Positions 16,813 to 24,713 of a stretch of DNA of 64,000 bases are shown piece by piece (position 1 is the stretch's first letter; each line of letters starts with the position of its first letter). The DNA comes from Pontibacillus yanchengensis. Its GTDB lineage: Bacteria; Bacillota; Bacilli; Bacillales; BH030062. Under the pieces are notes generated by a model that was not told the origin of the DNA, made no database searches, and saw nothing but the letters and a program-made list of their open reading frames with translations. The position numbers and the translations under genes were made by a program. The stretch is taken from contig NZ_WMEU01000005.1 of the NCBI RefSeq assembly GCF_009856295.1, forward strand, positions 248,001 through 312,000, read 5' to 3'.

Positions 16813-18015
16813 TTAGTCAATGTTCACGTACAAGTTTTCTAATCCTCTTAGTAAAAATACAGCGCGCCAATTTGGTTCCTGACGTTGTTCATCCAACCGA
16901 ATTTCCGGAAAGGCTGAAAGAAGCTTTTCAAGTGCGACTTTCCCCTCTAAACGAGCTAGCGGTGCACCAAGACAGAAATGAATCCCGAAACCGAAGGCTA
17001 CATGCTGGAAGTCTTTTCTTGTAATATCAAATTCATCTGCTTGTTCGAACTTGCATTCATCGCGATTAGCGGAGCTGATAGAAGCAAGTACTAAATCACC
17101 TCGACGAATATGTTTACCGTGAAATTCCATGTCGTCCTCTGCCCAACGAGCTGTAGAAAAATCAACAGGGCTATAATACCGGAGTCCCTCTTCAATAGCA
17201 TTCTCAGTCAATGAAAAGTCCTCTTGTAATCGCTCCATTTGTCGTGGATGTTCAAACAGAGCATACATTGTGTTGGCGATGAGGTTCACGGTTGTCTCAT
17301 GTCCAGCAATAATTAAAAGAACAATCATAGAATATAATTCTGTTCGGTTTAATTGTTCTCCCTCTTCTTCTGCCTGAAGAAGGTTGGATATGAGATCATC
17401 TTGTGGTTCTTCGCGTCTTTCCTCAAATAGTCGCGTCAAATAATTTGTAAATGCCTGAACGTCTTCTACAAAATCCGTTGCCATATTATCAGACGCAGCT
17501 ATTATCGTGTTTGACCATCTTCTGAATTTATTTCGATCTTCAGCAGGTACACCTAGTAATTCGCTAATCACAATGATTGGGAGCGGAAATGCAAAGTCAT
17601 TGATTAAATCGATTTTCCCTTTTTTGTTGTTTATTTCCATAATCAATAGATCAGCAATATCTTCAATTCTTGGTTGTAGATTCTTTATTGTCTTTGGATT
17701 GAAGTATGGTTGGACTAATTTTCGAAGTCTTGTGTGGTCAGGTGGATCGACATCTAGCATCATGTTTTGAAAAATCGTCGTCATTTCGTCTTGGGGTGTG
17801 TCATGTGGAGAGGTTGAAAATAGTTTGGACTGGTCTTTTATAAAGCTTTGTGTCTTTAATAACTCTTTCACATGGTCATATTTTGTGATAATCCAAGATG
17901 ATTGGTTTTGCTGTTGAGACATAAGAAAAATAGGGTCATGTTGACGTAAGGATTCATAGAAAGGGTAAGCCCCTTTTTTAAAATTGGACTGAAATAGTTT
18001 TTCCATTGTTTCCAT
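16813..18015 (-). CDS. Cytochrome P450 (soluble bacterial class)
   Basis: A 400-residue P450 of the usual bacterial soluble size. Seen: I-helix AGHETT (237-242) for oxygen activation, ExxR as E276-G-L-R279, and the haem loop FGFGIHFCLG with the proximal Cys at 348. It resembles the CYP107/CYP109 type of Bacillus, which hydroxylate fatty acids, steroids or polyketides; substrate not predictable. It needs ferredoxin-type electron partners, none of which is encoded nearby. ATG follows AGGAGGTTACATAC. Single-gene unit. Confidence 0.9.
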   Translation of the reverse strand: METMEKLFQSNFKKGAYPFYESLRQHDPIFLMSQQQNQSSWIITKYDHVKELLKTQSFIKDQSKLFSTSPHDTPQDEMTTIFQNMMLDVDPPDHTRLRKLVQPYFNPKTIKNLQPRIEDIADLLIMEINNKKGKIDLINDFAFPLPIIVISELLGVPAEDRNKFRRWSNTIIAASDNMATDFVEDVQAFTNYLTRLFEERREEPQDDLISNLLQAEEEGEQLNRTELYSMIVLLIIAGHETTVNLIANTMYALFEHPRQMERLQEDFSLTENAIEEGLRYYSPVDFSTARWAEDDMEFHGKHIRRGDLVLASISSANRDECKFEQADEFDITRKDFQHVAFGFGIHFCLGAPLARLEGKVALEKLLSAFPEIRLDEQRQEPNWRAVFLLRGLENLYVNID

Positions 18016-18232
18016 GTATGTAACCTCCTATTTCATTCATTCCGGCTAAATGGTTATATCACTTAGTATAAGGTATGACAATAGCACTCTCAAACAATAT
18101 ATGGAAAGTGGTCTGTATGAAAACTAGTGAAAATATGACCAATCATGCGATAAACAAGCGTATGTCAGGGTTGCTTAATGTCAATCGCTTCATAGAATAA
18201 TTTAGAACATCCTTATGCTAGGGAGCGATTAG

Positions 18233-18784
18233 ATGATTGATTTTGCAGGGAAGAGTCACTTGAACAAAAATGATTTAGATGGGTACAAGCTGATTGGTGA
18301 TGGCAAAGATGGTGAAATATATCAAATTGCAGAAGATAAATGCGTGAAGTACTTCTTTAAAGAAGAAACGCAACAGAAGGAATTAGAAGCGTTAAAAGTG
18401 GGGCAATCCTCTCCCATCTTCCCTGGGTTATATGAATACGGGGACAATTACATTGTAATGCAATACGTAGAGGGGGTTTCACTAGCGCGTCATTTAAAAA
18501 AAGAAAAACAAATTTCTAAAGCACTAACAGCTAAGGTTATTGCGTTGCTTCAGGAATTACAGCGAGTGGGGTTTACAAGGTGGGATACGGAAATCCGTCA
18601 TATCTTAATAGCTCAGGATCACCAATTAAAAGTTATTGATCATAAGCGAGCTTTTTCTACCAAAACTCATATACCAACTAAATTGTTTAAAGGCCTGAAA
18701 AAATATGATGTGCTGGATGAGTTTTTAGAGTATGTCAAAGAGCTGCATCCTTCTAGTTATCAAGATTGGATGAATAAAAAGTGA
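18233..18784 (+). CDS. Small protein-kinase-like protein (atypical)
   Basis: A 183-residue protein with a shortened kinase fold: glycine-rich loop 'IGDGKDGEIYQI' (about 22-33), Lys in 'KCVKYFFKE', 'QYVEGVSLARHL', then 'FTRWDTEIRHILI' and 'LKVIDHKRAF' where HRD and DFG motifs should be. It resembles the putative Ser/Thr kinases of the YrzF/RIO-like group in Bacillus, which lack the large C-lobe helices. Whether it is active is uncertain because the HRD Asp and DFG are altered. ATG 18233 has GGGAGCG upstream. Confidence 0.65.
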   Translation: MIDFAGKSHLNKNDLDGYKLIGDGKDGEIYQIAEDKCVKYFFKEETQQKELEALKVGQSSPIFPGLYEYGDNYIVMQYVEGVSLARHLKKEKQISKALTAKVIALLQELQRVGFTRWDTEIRHILIAQDHQLKVIDHKRAFSTKTHIPTKLFKGLKKYDVLDEFLEYVKELHPSSYQDWMNKK

Positions 18785-18792
18785 TCTAATCA

Positions 18793-18881
18793 GGAACGAA
18801 AGCGCAAGCGATTCGATGTTGACTTATCGTAAGGAGGAGCAGGAAGTTTGCTAGACGCTGGGCGCTGGAGCTGGACATGGC
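18793..18881 (-). repeat. Dispersed repeat, internally deleted inverted copy
   Basis: Begins GAACGAAAGCGCAAGCG and ends CGCTGGGCGCTGGAGCTGG as inverted copies do, but the central hairpin section is missing; only the 'TCGATGTTGACTTATCG' part remains. Confidence 0.7.
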
Positions 18882-18937
18882 AACATCAGTTCATCAAAGT
18901 TATCCATAGCCTCAACCCATTTAATTTCCTGTACGAC

Positions 18938-18973
18938 AAAAAGACCGATTACTTAGTAGATTGGTCTTTTTTG
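18938..18973 (+). terminator. Rho-independent terminator
   Basis: AAAAAGACCGAT pairs with ATTGGTCTTTTT (one G-U), followed by T residues. It ends the kinase-like transcription unit beyond the repeat. Confidence 0.75.
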
Positions 18974-19025
18974 TTGGGATAGGAACTGGATGATAAGGTG
19001 TCATTGATTTTAGAGATAAGATATC

Positions 19026-19090
19026 GGAGCGACTTTTCAAAATTAGGAGCGAGATTTTTAATATTGGAGCAACTTTTGAAAATCAGGAGC
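19026..19090 (+). repeat. 20-bp-phased GGAGCGA array (4 units)
   Basis: GGAGC begins at 19026, 19046, 19066 and 19086, exactly 20 bp apart, followed by GA/AA and A+T-rich filler such as CTTTTCAAAATTA. Same family as 7800-7886 (inverted) and 63393-63500. Confidence 0.75.
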
Positions 19091-19127
19091 GACTCTTGTC
19101 AGACGATGGCATGCGTCGTAAGACTCC

Positions 19128-19304
19128 ATGTCTAACATCAATGAAGCAATCAATCGTTTGGCTACAGTTATGGAACAATCTCAAGCAAGTATTCAAGAAA
19201 TGACGATGAGTTCCGAGCAATTATTAGATGGGAATCAGAACATCGTTAAATTGATTGAGCATAATACGAATGAATTAGAGGGAATGAAGGCTTTAAGTTC
19301 CTGA
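19128..19304 (+). pseudogene. C-terminal fragment of a methyl-accepting chemotaxis protein
   Basis: A 58-codon frame reading MSNINEAINRLATVMEQSQA then 'SIQEMTMSSEQLLDGNQNIV', i.e. the tail of a chemoreceptor signalling domain ('Q.S.A..QEM..SSEQL..G' heptads). The ~500 residues that should precede it are absent; an in-frame TAA lies just upstream and no ribosome site is seen. Read as a gene remnant left by deletion. The phased GGAGCGA array lies immediately upstream. Confidence 0.6.
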
Positions 19305-19309
19305 TTGCA

Positions 19310-19342
19310 CAAAAAAGGGTGCCTTAGAAGGGCATCCTTTTT
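19310..19342. terminator. Bidirectional terminator
   Basis: AAAAAAGGGTGCC / GGCATCCTTTTTT stem (one G-U) between the chemoreceptor remnant and the convergent dctB-type gene. Confidence 0.8.
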
Positions 19343-19377
19343 TGGTAGTTAGTTTCTGAATTTTTAATTGAATCGAC

Positions 19378-20430
19378 TTACTTGTATTTCTCCCGTAATT
19401 CCTCAAGCTCTTCCATAAGGCTCTTTCCAATTTCCTCGTCAAACCGATCATATACTTCCTCAAATTGTCTTCTCCATACTTCTTTTCGTTCTGGTGGTAG
19501 GTCATAAATATGTATGTCAGATTGCTCTTTAATTCTTTTTAAGGCTTGTTGATTCATTTTTACGGCATGTTGGTGATTCCAATTGGTGGCTTCTTTCATA
19601 GCGGATTGAATGTTTTGTTGTAATTCAGGTGAGAGTTTGTCCCAGAAGCCTTGGTTCATGAGTACAACGTAACTTAATAGCCCGTGATTGCTAATGGTCA
19701 TATGAGTTTGAACTTCATAAAATCGCTTCGAATAAATATTGGATAGTGTATTCTCCTGGCCAGTAATGGTTTGATTCGTAAGGTTTTGGTAGGTGCGATT
19801 AAAAGGTATTTGACTGGTTTCTGCATGAAGAGCTTCGAACTGTGCTTGTATTACCGGTCCGGTCATAACTCTGAAATGCTGATCAGCGAAGTCAGATGGA
19901 CCTGTTAATGGTCCGCTACTTGTCGTCATTTGTTTGAAGCCATTATTCCAAATGGCAAGTCCAAACATATTATCATTTTTTACATTTGCTAAAAGCTCAT
20001 CCCTTATATTTCCTGTTAGAGCTTTATTGACAGCTTCATAGTTAGGAAAGGCATAAGGTAAATCTAGCAGAGCTAATTCAGAGAACGTACGGGTTATTTT
20101 GGTTGAAGCAGGAGCTATCATCTGAATAGATCCTTGTTTTAATGCTTCGAATTCAGCTTCATCAGAATAAAGCATACCGTTGGGATAAACCTCAACCTTC
20201 ACTTTGTTATTTGTCTTCTTTTGGACTAACTTTGCAAATCGTTGAGCAGCTAACCCTTTAGGGGTGTTCTCTGCGACAACATGGCTAAATTTAATGACAA
20301 TTTGGTCAGTTAAATCTTCTTGTTCATCGTCAAAATGAATATCTTCACCTTTAGCTCGAAAATTATAAACCGTAAATACCATGAGTCCAATCATAATACT
20401 AACGATTAAAGACCATTGCACTTTTTTCAT
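19378..20430 (-). CDS. dctB: DctB-like membrane-anchored C4-dicarboxylate-binding protein
   Basis: A 350-residue TRAP-type solute-binding protein: DctP-family fold with 'IKFSHVVAENTPKGLAAQRFAKLV', 'YPNGMLYSDEAEFEALKQGSIQM' and 'GQENTLSNIYSKRFYEVQ'. Unlike the transport receptor at 23078 it has no lipobox Cys; instead one uncleaved-looking N-terminal helix would anchor it. It is divergent from the dctS/dctR genes. In B. subtilis DctB sits beside dctSR and acts as a co-sensor presenting dicarboxylates to DctS; the same role is likely here. ATG 20430 follows AGAGGTG; a longer frame to 20469 lacks a ribosome site. Confidence 0.8.
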   Translation of the reverse strand: MKKVQWSLIVSIMIGLMVFTVYNFRAKGEDIHFDDEQEDLTDQIVIKFSHVVAENTPKGLAAQRFAKLVQKKTNNKVKVEVYPNGMLYSDEAEFEALKQGSIQMIAPASTKITRTFSELALLDLPYAFPNYEAVNKALTGNIRDELLANVKNDNMFGLAIWNNGFKQMTTSSGPLTGPSDFADQHFRVMTGPVIQAQFEALHAETSQIPFNRTYQNLTNQTITGQENTLSNIYSKRFYEVQTHMTISNHGLLSYVVLMNQGFWDKLSPELQQNIQSAMKEATNWNHQHAVKMNQQALKRIKEQSDIHIYDLPPERKEVWRRQFEEVYDRFDEEIGKSLMEELEELREKYK

Positions 20431-20523
20431 GGGTGCACCTCTTTGAAAAGTTTGAAAGTATTGTAACATATGATTTCACTCATGCTACAATAACATTTAA
20501 TATCGTTGAAGGGATTTTTCTCT

Positions 20524-22155
20524 ATGAAGTTGAAATCGCTACCAATAAAATTGAAAATTACGATTTTAGCCTTTGCAATCGTTCTTGTATCCTTGATGAT
20601 TGGTGGTCTGGTCATTATTGGGAATGTTGAAAATGTGAAGGAAGAGGAACTAAGAAAACGAACGATGATTACAGCAAGAACGGTAGCCCAAGTACCAGAG
20701 GTTGAGCAATATATTACGGAAACTCGTGGATGGACAACAATAAATCCCATAGTCGAGCGAATTCGGATTATAAACAATGCAGATTATATCGTAACATTAA
20801 ATATGGAACATGAACGTTATTCACACCCTGTACAGTCGAAACTTGGAACGGTATCTAAAGGGGAAGATGAAGGTCCTGCATTTGCCGAGCATACCTATAC
20901 GTCGTTAGCCAAAGGCGAAGCGGGCACAGCGGTTCGTGCATTTGTTCCTATTGTAAATGAGAACCATAAACAGGTAGGGGTAGTCATTGCCGGAAATCTA
21001 TTACCTGGATTTTTGGAAATGTTATCTAGTGTAAAACGTGAAATGATTGTGATTATGATTCTTACATTGACATTTGGAGTACTTGGTTCATCTCTGTTAG
21101 CTAGACATATCAAGGAACAAATGTATAACCTAGAGCCTCATGAAATTGTAAGGATTTTAACGGAAAGAACAGCAACCTTCCATGCCATGCATGAAGGCAT
21201 TATCGCTATTGATAAGAATGAATCTATCACAGTATTTAATGAAAAAGCAAAAGAAATGTTAGGTGTTTCTGGTGAGGTCATAGGAAAGCAAATCCGCAAC
21301 GTGATAGCAGATACTAGATTACCAGAAATCCTTCATCAAGATGCTCCAGTCTACAACCAAGAAATACGTGTTCGCGATACGAATATTATGAGTAATCGTA
21401 TCCCTATTACAATGAATAATGAACAAGCTGGCGCTGTAGCCATTTTTCAGGATCGAACAGAAGTAACTCATTTAGCGGAAGAGTTAACAGGGGTGAAAGC
21501 CTTCGTGGAGGCACTTCGTGTACAAAATCATGAGCATATGAACAAATTGCATACTATTGCCGGACTCATTCAACTTGGAAAACAAGAAGAAGCCTTAAGC
21601 TATGTGTATCAGGTTTCTGAGGAACAAGAAGAACTTACACGCTCCCTACGAGAGCAAATTAAGAATGACAGTCTCATAGGTTTATTATTGAGTAAAGTTA
21701 GCCGTGGTAAAGAGTTAGGTATTAAGGTTACTATTTCTCCTGAGAGTAAGATTACGACTTTTCCTGAAAACCTAGATCATCATGATTTTGTATTGATATT
21801 AGGTAATTTAATAGAGAACGCGTTTGCCGCATTAGAAAAAACAGAAATAGAACAAAAACGTGTATTTGTAAGTATTGAACAATGTCATGAAAAATGCAAC
21901 ATTATTGTAGAAGACAATGGTTATGGAATCGATAAGGGAGAGATGGAAGCGATTTTTGAGGAAGGCTTTACAACTAAGAAGGAAGAAGGGCATGGAATGG
22001 GCCTTTATTTAGTCCAAAACATTGTACAAAAAGGAAATGGGAATATCGAGGTGGATTCTTATCCAAATGAAGGGGCAAGTTTTATCATTACCTTTCCAAT
22101 GGAACATAAACAATCAATAAAAGGGGAGAAGATGGATGGCGAAGTCGATGATTAA
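20524..22155 (+). CDS. dctS: DctS-like sensor histidine kinase
   Basis: A 543-residue CitA/DcuS-family kinase: N-terminal membrane helix, extracytoplasmic PAS-like sensor (about 35-170), second helix, cytoplasmic PAS (about 210-310), phosphoacceptor His near residue 336 in 'NHEHMNKLHTIAGLIQL', and HATPase with NLIENAF (N box), VEDNGYGI (G1) and GHGMGLYLV (G2). Starts at ATG 20524 after GAAGGGA. Its last 20 bases overlap dctR. With the divergent DctB it would sense external C4-dicarboxylates and control the dctPQM transporter. Confidence 0.87.
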   Translation: MKLKSLPIKLKITILAFAIVLVSLMIGGLVIIGNVENVKEEELRKRTMITARTVAQVPEVEQYITETRGWTTINPIVERIRIINNADYIVTLNMEHERYSHPVQSKLGTVSKGEDEGPAFAEHTYTSLAKGEAGTAVRAFVPIVNENHKQVGVVIAGNLLPGFLEMLSSVKREMIVIMILTLTFGVLGSSLLARHIKEQMYNLEPHEIVRILTERTATFHAMHEGIIAIDKNESITVFNEKAKEMLGVSGEVIGKQIRNVIADTRLPEILHQDAPVYNQEIRVRDTNIMSNRIPITMNNEQAGAVAIFQDRTEVTHLAEELTGVKAFVEALRVQNHEHMNKLHTIAGLIQLGKQEEALSYVYQVSEEQEELTRSLREQIKNDSLIGLLLSKVSRGKELGIKVTISPESKITTFPENLDHHDFVLILGNLIENAFAALEKTEIEQKRVFVSIEQCHEKCNIIVEDNGYGIDKGEMEAIFEEGFTTKKEEGHGMGLYLVQNIVQKGNGNIEVDSYPNEGASFIITFPMEHKQSIKGEKMDGEVDD

Positions 22156-22834
22156 AGTTCTGCTCATTGAAGATGATCCAATGGTGCAAGAAGTAAATAA
22201 ACAATTCATTGATAGTGTGGAAGGGTTCCTTGTAATAGATAAAGCTTCTAATGGAAAAGAAGGCATTGAAAAAGTTCAACAATTACAACCTGATCTAGTT
22301 CTTTTAGATATTTACATTCCAAGCCAGGATGGGATATCGGTTTTGCAACAAATACGAAGTGAACAATTAACAGTCGATGTCATTGCTGTGACTGCTGCTA
22401 ATGATAAACAAACCATTCGTACTATACTTCAACAAGGAGCGGTAGACTATATCATGAAGCCGTTTCAATTCGAACGGATGAAGCATGCACTGGAACAATA
22501 TAAGCGATATAGAACTAGATTAGAAGAAGAAGGGGCAATGAATCAACAATCATTAGATGAGTTATTACATAATCAAGCCAATCAAGAGGAACGCATATCT
22601 GATAAGCAACATGACCTCCCGAAAGGCTTAAATGAAGTCACTCTTAACCAAATCAGAGAGTATATCAGTAACCAACAACAATCACAATCTGCTGAAGAGG
22701 TAGCTATCGGAATTGGTATTGCTAGAGTTACCGCAAGGAGATATTTAGAGTATTTAAAGGAAGTTGGCGATATAAGGCTTTCGATTCAATATGGAGGAGT
22801 AGGGAGGCCAATGAATCGTTATGTACGTAAATAA
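22136..22834 (+). CDS. dctR: DctR-like response regulator
   Basis: A 232-residue CitB-type regulator: receiver domain with acidic pair 'LLIEDDPMV', phosphorylation Asp in 'LVLLDIYIPSQDG', 'VTAAN' and Lys in 'DYIMKPFQFERM'; C-terminal helix-turn-helix ('SAEEVAIGIGIARVTARRYLEYL'). It overlaps dctS and is followed by a terminator, so dctSR form one unit. Likely activates dctPQM immediately downstream. Confidence 0.88.
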   Translation: MAKSMIKVLLIEDDPMVQEVNKQFIDSVEGFLVIDKASNGKEGIEKVQQLQPDLVLLDIYIPSQDGISVLQQIRSEQLTVDVIAVTAANDKQTIRTILQQGAVDYIMKPFQFERMKHALEQYKRYRTRLEEEGAMNQQSLDELLHNQANQEERISDKQHDLPKGLNEVTLNQIREYISNQQQSQSAEEVAIGIGIARVTARRYLEYLKEVGDIRLSIQYGGVGRPMNRYVRK

Positions 22835-22872
22835 GGGTTTTGTTCATTTTGATCTTTTTTATAACAAAAACA

Positions 22873-22886
22873 TAAAAGCGTTTCCA
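22873..22886 (+). promoter_or_regulatory. Possible cre site (13/14)
   Basis: TAAAAGCGTTTCCA differs from the cre consensus only at position 2. It lies after dctR and before the terminator, upstream of the dctPQM promoter region. Confidence 0.35.
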
Positions 22887-22915
22887 AGATTGTAATTCTG
22901 TTCAGACACCCTCAT

Positions 22916-22941
22916 CTAAGGGTGTTTTTTATTGTCTAATA
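22916..22941 (+). terminator. Rho-independent terminator after dctSR
   Basis: ACACCCT / AGGGTGT stem followed by TTTTTT. Confidence 0.75.
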
Positions 22942-23031
22942 AGGTCTTCCTATTACTTTCAAGCTAGAATCACAGCGTATGACCGAAAAGACCAAAACGT
23001 TCATTATAATCAGAATATTTCAAACATTAAC

Positions 23032-23045
23032 TGAAAACGCTAACA
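23032..23045 (+). promoter_or_regulatory. cre site (CcpA), perfect consensus, at dctP
   Basis: TGAAAACGCTAACA matches TGWAARCGYTWNCW at every position, 32 bases before dctP and about 20 bases after a TATAAT at 23005-23010, the place where CcpA blocks elongation or initiation. Confidence 0.7.
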
Positions 23046-23077
23046 TTGAAATTAACCAAACAGAGGAGGGTCAATAG

Positions 23078-24124
23078 TTGAAAAAATACTTAAGTTTACT
23101 AGTAGGTATGATGTTATTGATTGGAGTCATTGCAGGATGTGGAGCACGCTCTTCACAAGGTTCTAGTGGTAACGAAGAAGGATCAAGCTCTTCTGAAGAT
23201 AAGATTGTCGTGAAGTTTTCCCACGTAGTAGCGGAAAACACGCCTAAAGGAAAGGCAGCAAACAAATTTGAAAAGCTAGCAGAAAAATATACTAACGGTA
23301 AAGTCGACGTACAAGTATTTCCGAACTCCCAGTTGTATTCCGATGATGAAGTATTATCAGCGATTCAGCAAAATAATGTACAACTAGCTGCTCCAGCTAC
23401 ATCAAAGGTCTCCAAACTATTCCCTGAATGGCAGGTGTTTGACCTACCATTTGCTTTTCCAGATACAAAAGCAGTTCAGGAAGCAATGGAGAGTGAAGAA
23501 ATTGGTGGAAAGTTATTCTCTATGTTAAAAGAGGAACAGCTATTAGGTTTATCCATGTGGGATAACGGATTTAAACAAATGACATTAGATTCTCATACCT
23601 TGAAAAAGCCCTCTGATTTTGAAGGGGAGAAATTCCGCGTTATGTCCAGTAAAGTGCTAGAGGCTCAATTCGAAGCGGTAGATGCGAATCCAACACCAAT
23701 GCCATTCTCAGAAGTGTATAGTGCATTAGAGCAAGGTGTTATTAATGGTCAAGAGAACACATTATCCAATATTTATTCTAAGAAATTTCATGAAGTACAG
23801 GATTATATGACAATTAGTAACCATGGTTACCTTGGATATGCAGTCATTACGAATAACGAATTTTGGCAAGGGCTACCAGATGATGTGCGTAAAAACATGG
23901 AGAAAGCACTGAATGAGACAACTAAATGGGTTCGTGAGAATGGAAAGCGCTTAAATGATGAAAATCTTAAGAAGATTAAAGAAGATGGCACGTTAAAAGA
24001 AATCCATAAACTGACAGAGGAAGAGAAACAAGCGTGGATAAAAGCCATGGATCCTGTTTATAAAGAGTTTGAAGAGGAAATAGGAAAAGATTTAATTGAT
24101 GCTGTGAAGGGTCTACGCGAATAA
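23078..24124 (+). CDS. dctP: TRAP transporter solute-binding lipoprotein DctP
   Basis: A 348-residue lipoprotein: signal peptide with lipobox ending 'LIGVIAGCG', a Ser-rich linker, then the DctP-family binding domain ('VKFSHVVAENTPKGKAANKFEKL', 'MPFSEVYSALEQGVINGQENTLSN' including the conserved Arg in 'KFRVM' that binds the carboxylate). TTG start 7 nt after GAGGAGGG. Captures C4-dicarboxylates for the DctQM membrane unit. A terminator separates it from dctQ, which would keep the binding protein in excess. Confidence 0.9.
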   Translation: MKKYLSLLVGMMLLIGVIAGCGARSSQGSSGNEEGSSSSEDKIVVKFSHVVAENTPKGKAANKFEKLAEKYTNGKVDVQVFPNSQLYSDDEVLSAIQQNNVQLAAPATSKVSKLFPEWQVFDLPFAFPDTKAVQEAMESEEIGGKLFSMLKEEQLLGLSMWDNGFKQMTLDSHTLKKPSDFEGEKFRVMSSKVLEAQFEAVDANPTPMPFSEVYSALEQGVINGQENTLSNIYSKKFHEVQDYMTISNHGYLGYAVITNNEFWQGLPDDVRKNMEKALNETTKWVRENGKRLNDENLKKIKEDGTLKEIHKLTEEEKQAWIKAMDPVYKEFEEEIGKDLIDAVKGLRE

Positions 24125-24137
24125 AAATACCGAAGAG

Positions 24138-24169
24138 GAGGGCTAACATTTCCTTAGCCCTCTTTTTTT
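24138..24169 (+). terminator. Intercistronic terminator/attenuator between dctP and dctQM
   Basis: GAGGGCTAA / TTAGCCCTC stem with a seven-T tail. Placement inside the operon suggests partial readthrough that sets the dctP to dctQM ratio. Confidence 0.75.
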
Positions 24170-24206
24170 ACAAAGTCATTCTAAAAGAAAGGGGAGGTGG
24201 CTGCTT

Positions 24207-24713
24207 ATGAAGACTGTTCTATATATCCTAAAAAAGATGGAAGAAATATCAGTTGGTATTGCAATGTCTATCGCAGTTTTATTGTCCTTTGTGGAAGTTG
24301 TGTTACGGAAATTCTTTGGGGAAAGCTTAGGATTTACGCATGAAGTCGTTGTGTATTTACTGATTTATGCAGGTCTAGTCGGTGCAGCTATAGGTGTACG
24401 AGACAAGGTTCACCTTGGTGTTGATCTAGCCGTGAAACAATTTCCCCACACCCTTCAGAAAGGGGTTGTGCTGGTAACGACAGCTGTGTGTACTTTTTTT
24501 ACAACTGTGATTACCGTTTTGGGTGTACAACATGTCGGCAATATTGCTGCATTTGGGCAAGTCACACCTGAATTAGAAATCCCATTATTCATTCCGTTGC
24601 TCATCGTCCCATTATCTTTTGGTTTAATGACGCTCCATTTTATACGTGAATTGCTTCAAGTGATCAGAACGAAGCCTGAACATGTGCTACAAGAGGAAGG
24701 GGGAGCTCACTAA
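24207..24713 (+). CDS. dctQ: TRAP transporter small permease DctQ
   Basis: A 168-residue protein with four predicted helices and the family stretches 'VVLRKFFGESLGFTHEVVVYLLIYAGLVGAA' and 'RDKVHLGVDL'. Partner of DctM. GGGGAGGTGG precedes ATG, and the stop TAA shares a base with the dctM ATG. Confidence 0.88.
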   Translation: MKTVLYILKKMEEISVGIAMSIAVLLSFVEVVLRKFFGESLGFTHEVVVYLLIYAGLVGAAIGVRDKVHLGVDLAVKQFPHTLQKGVVLVTTAVCTFFTTVITVLGVQHVGNIAAFGQVTPELEIPLFIPLLIVPLSFGLMTLHFIRELLQVIRTKPEHVLQEEGGAH

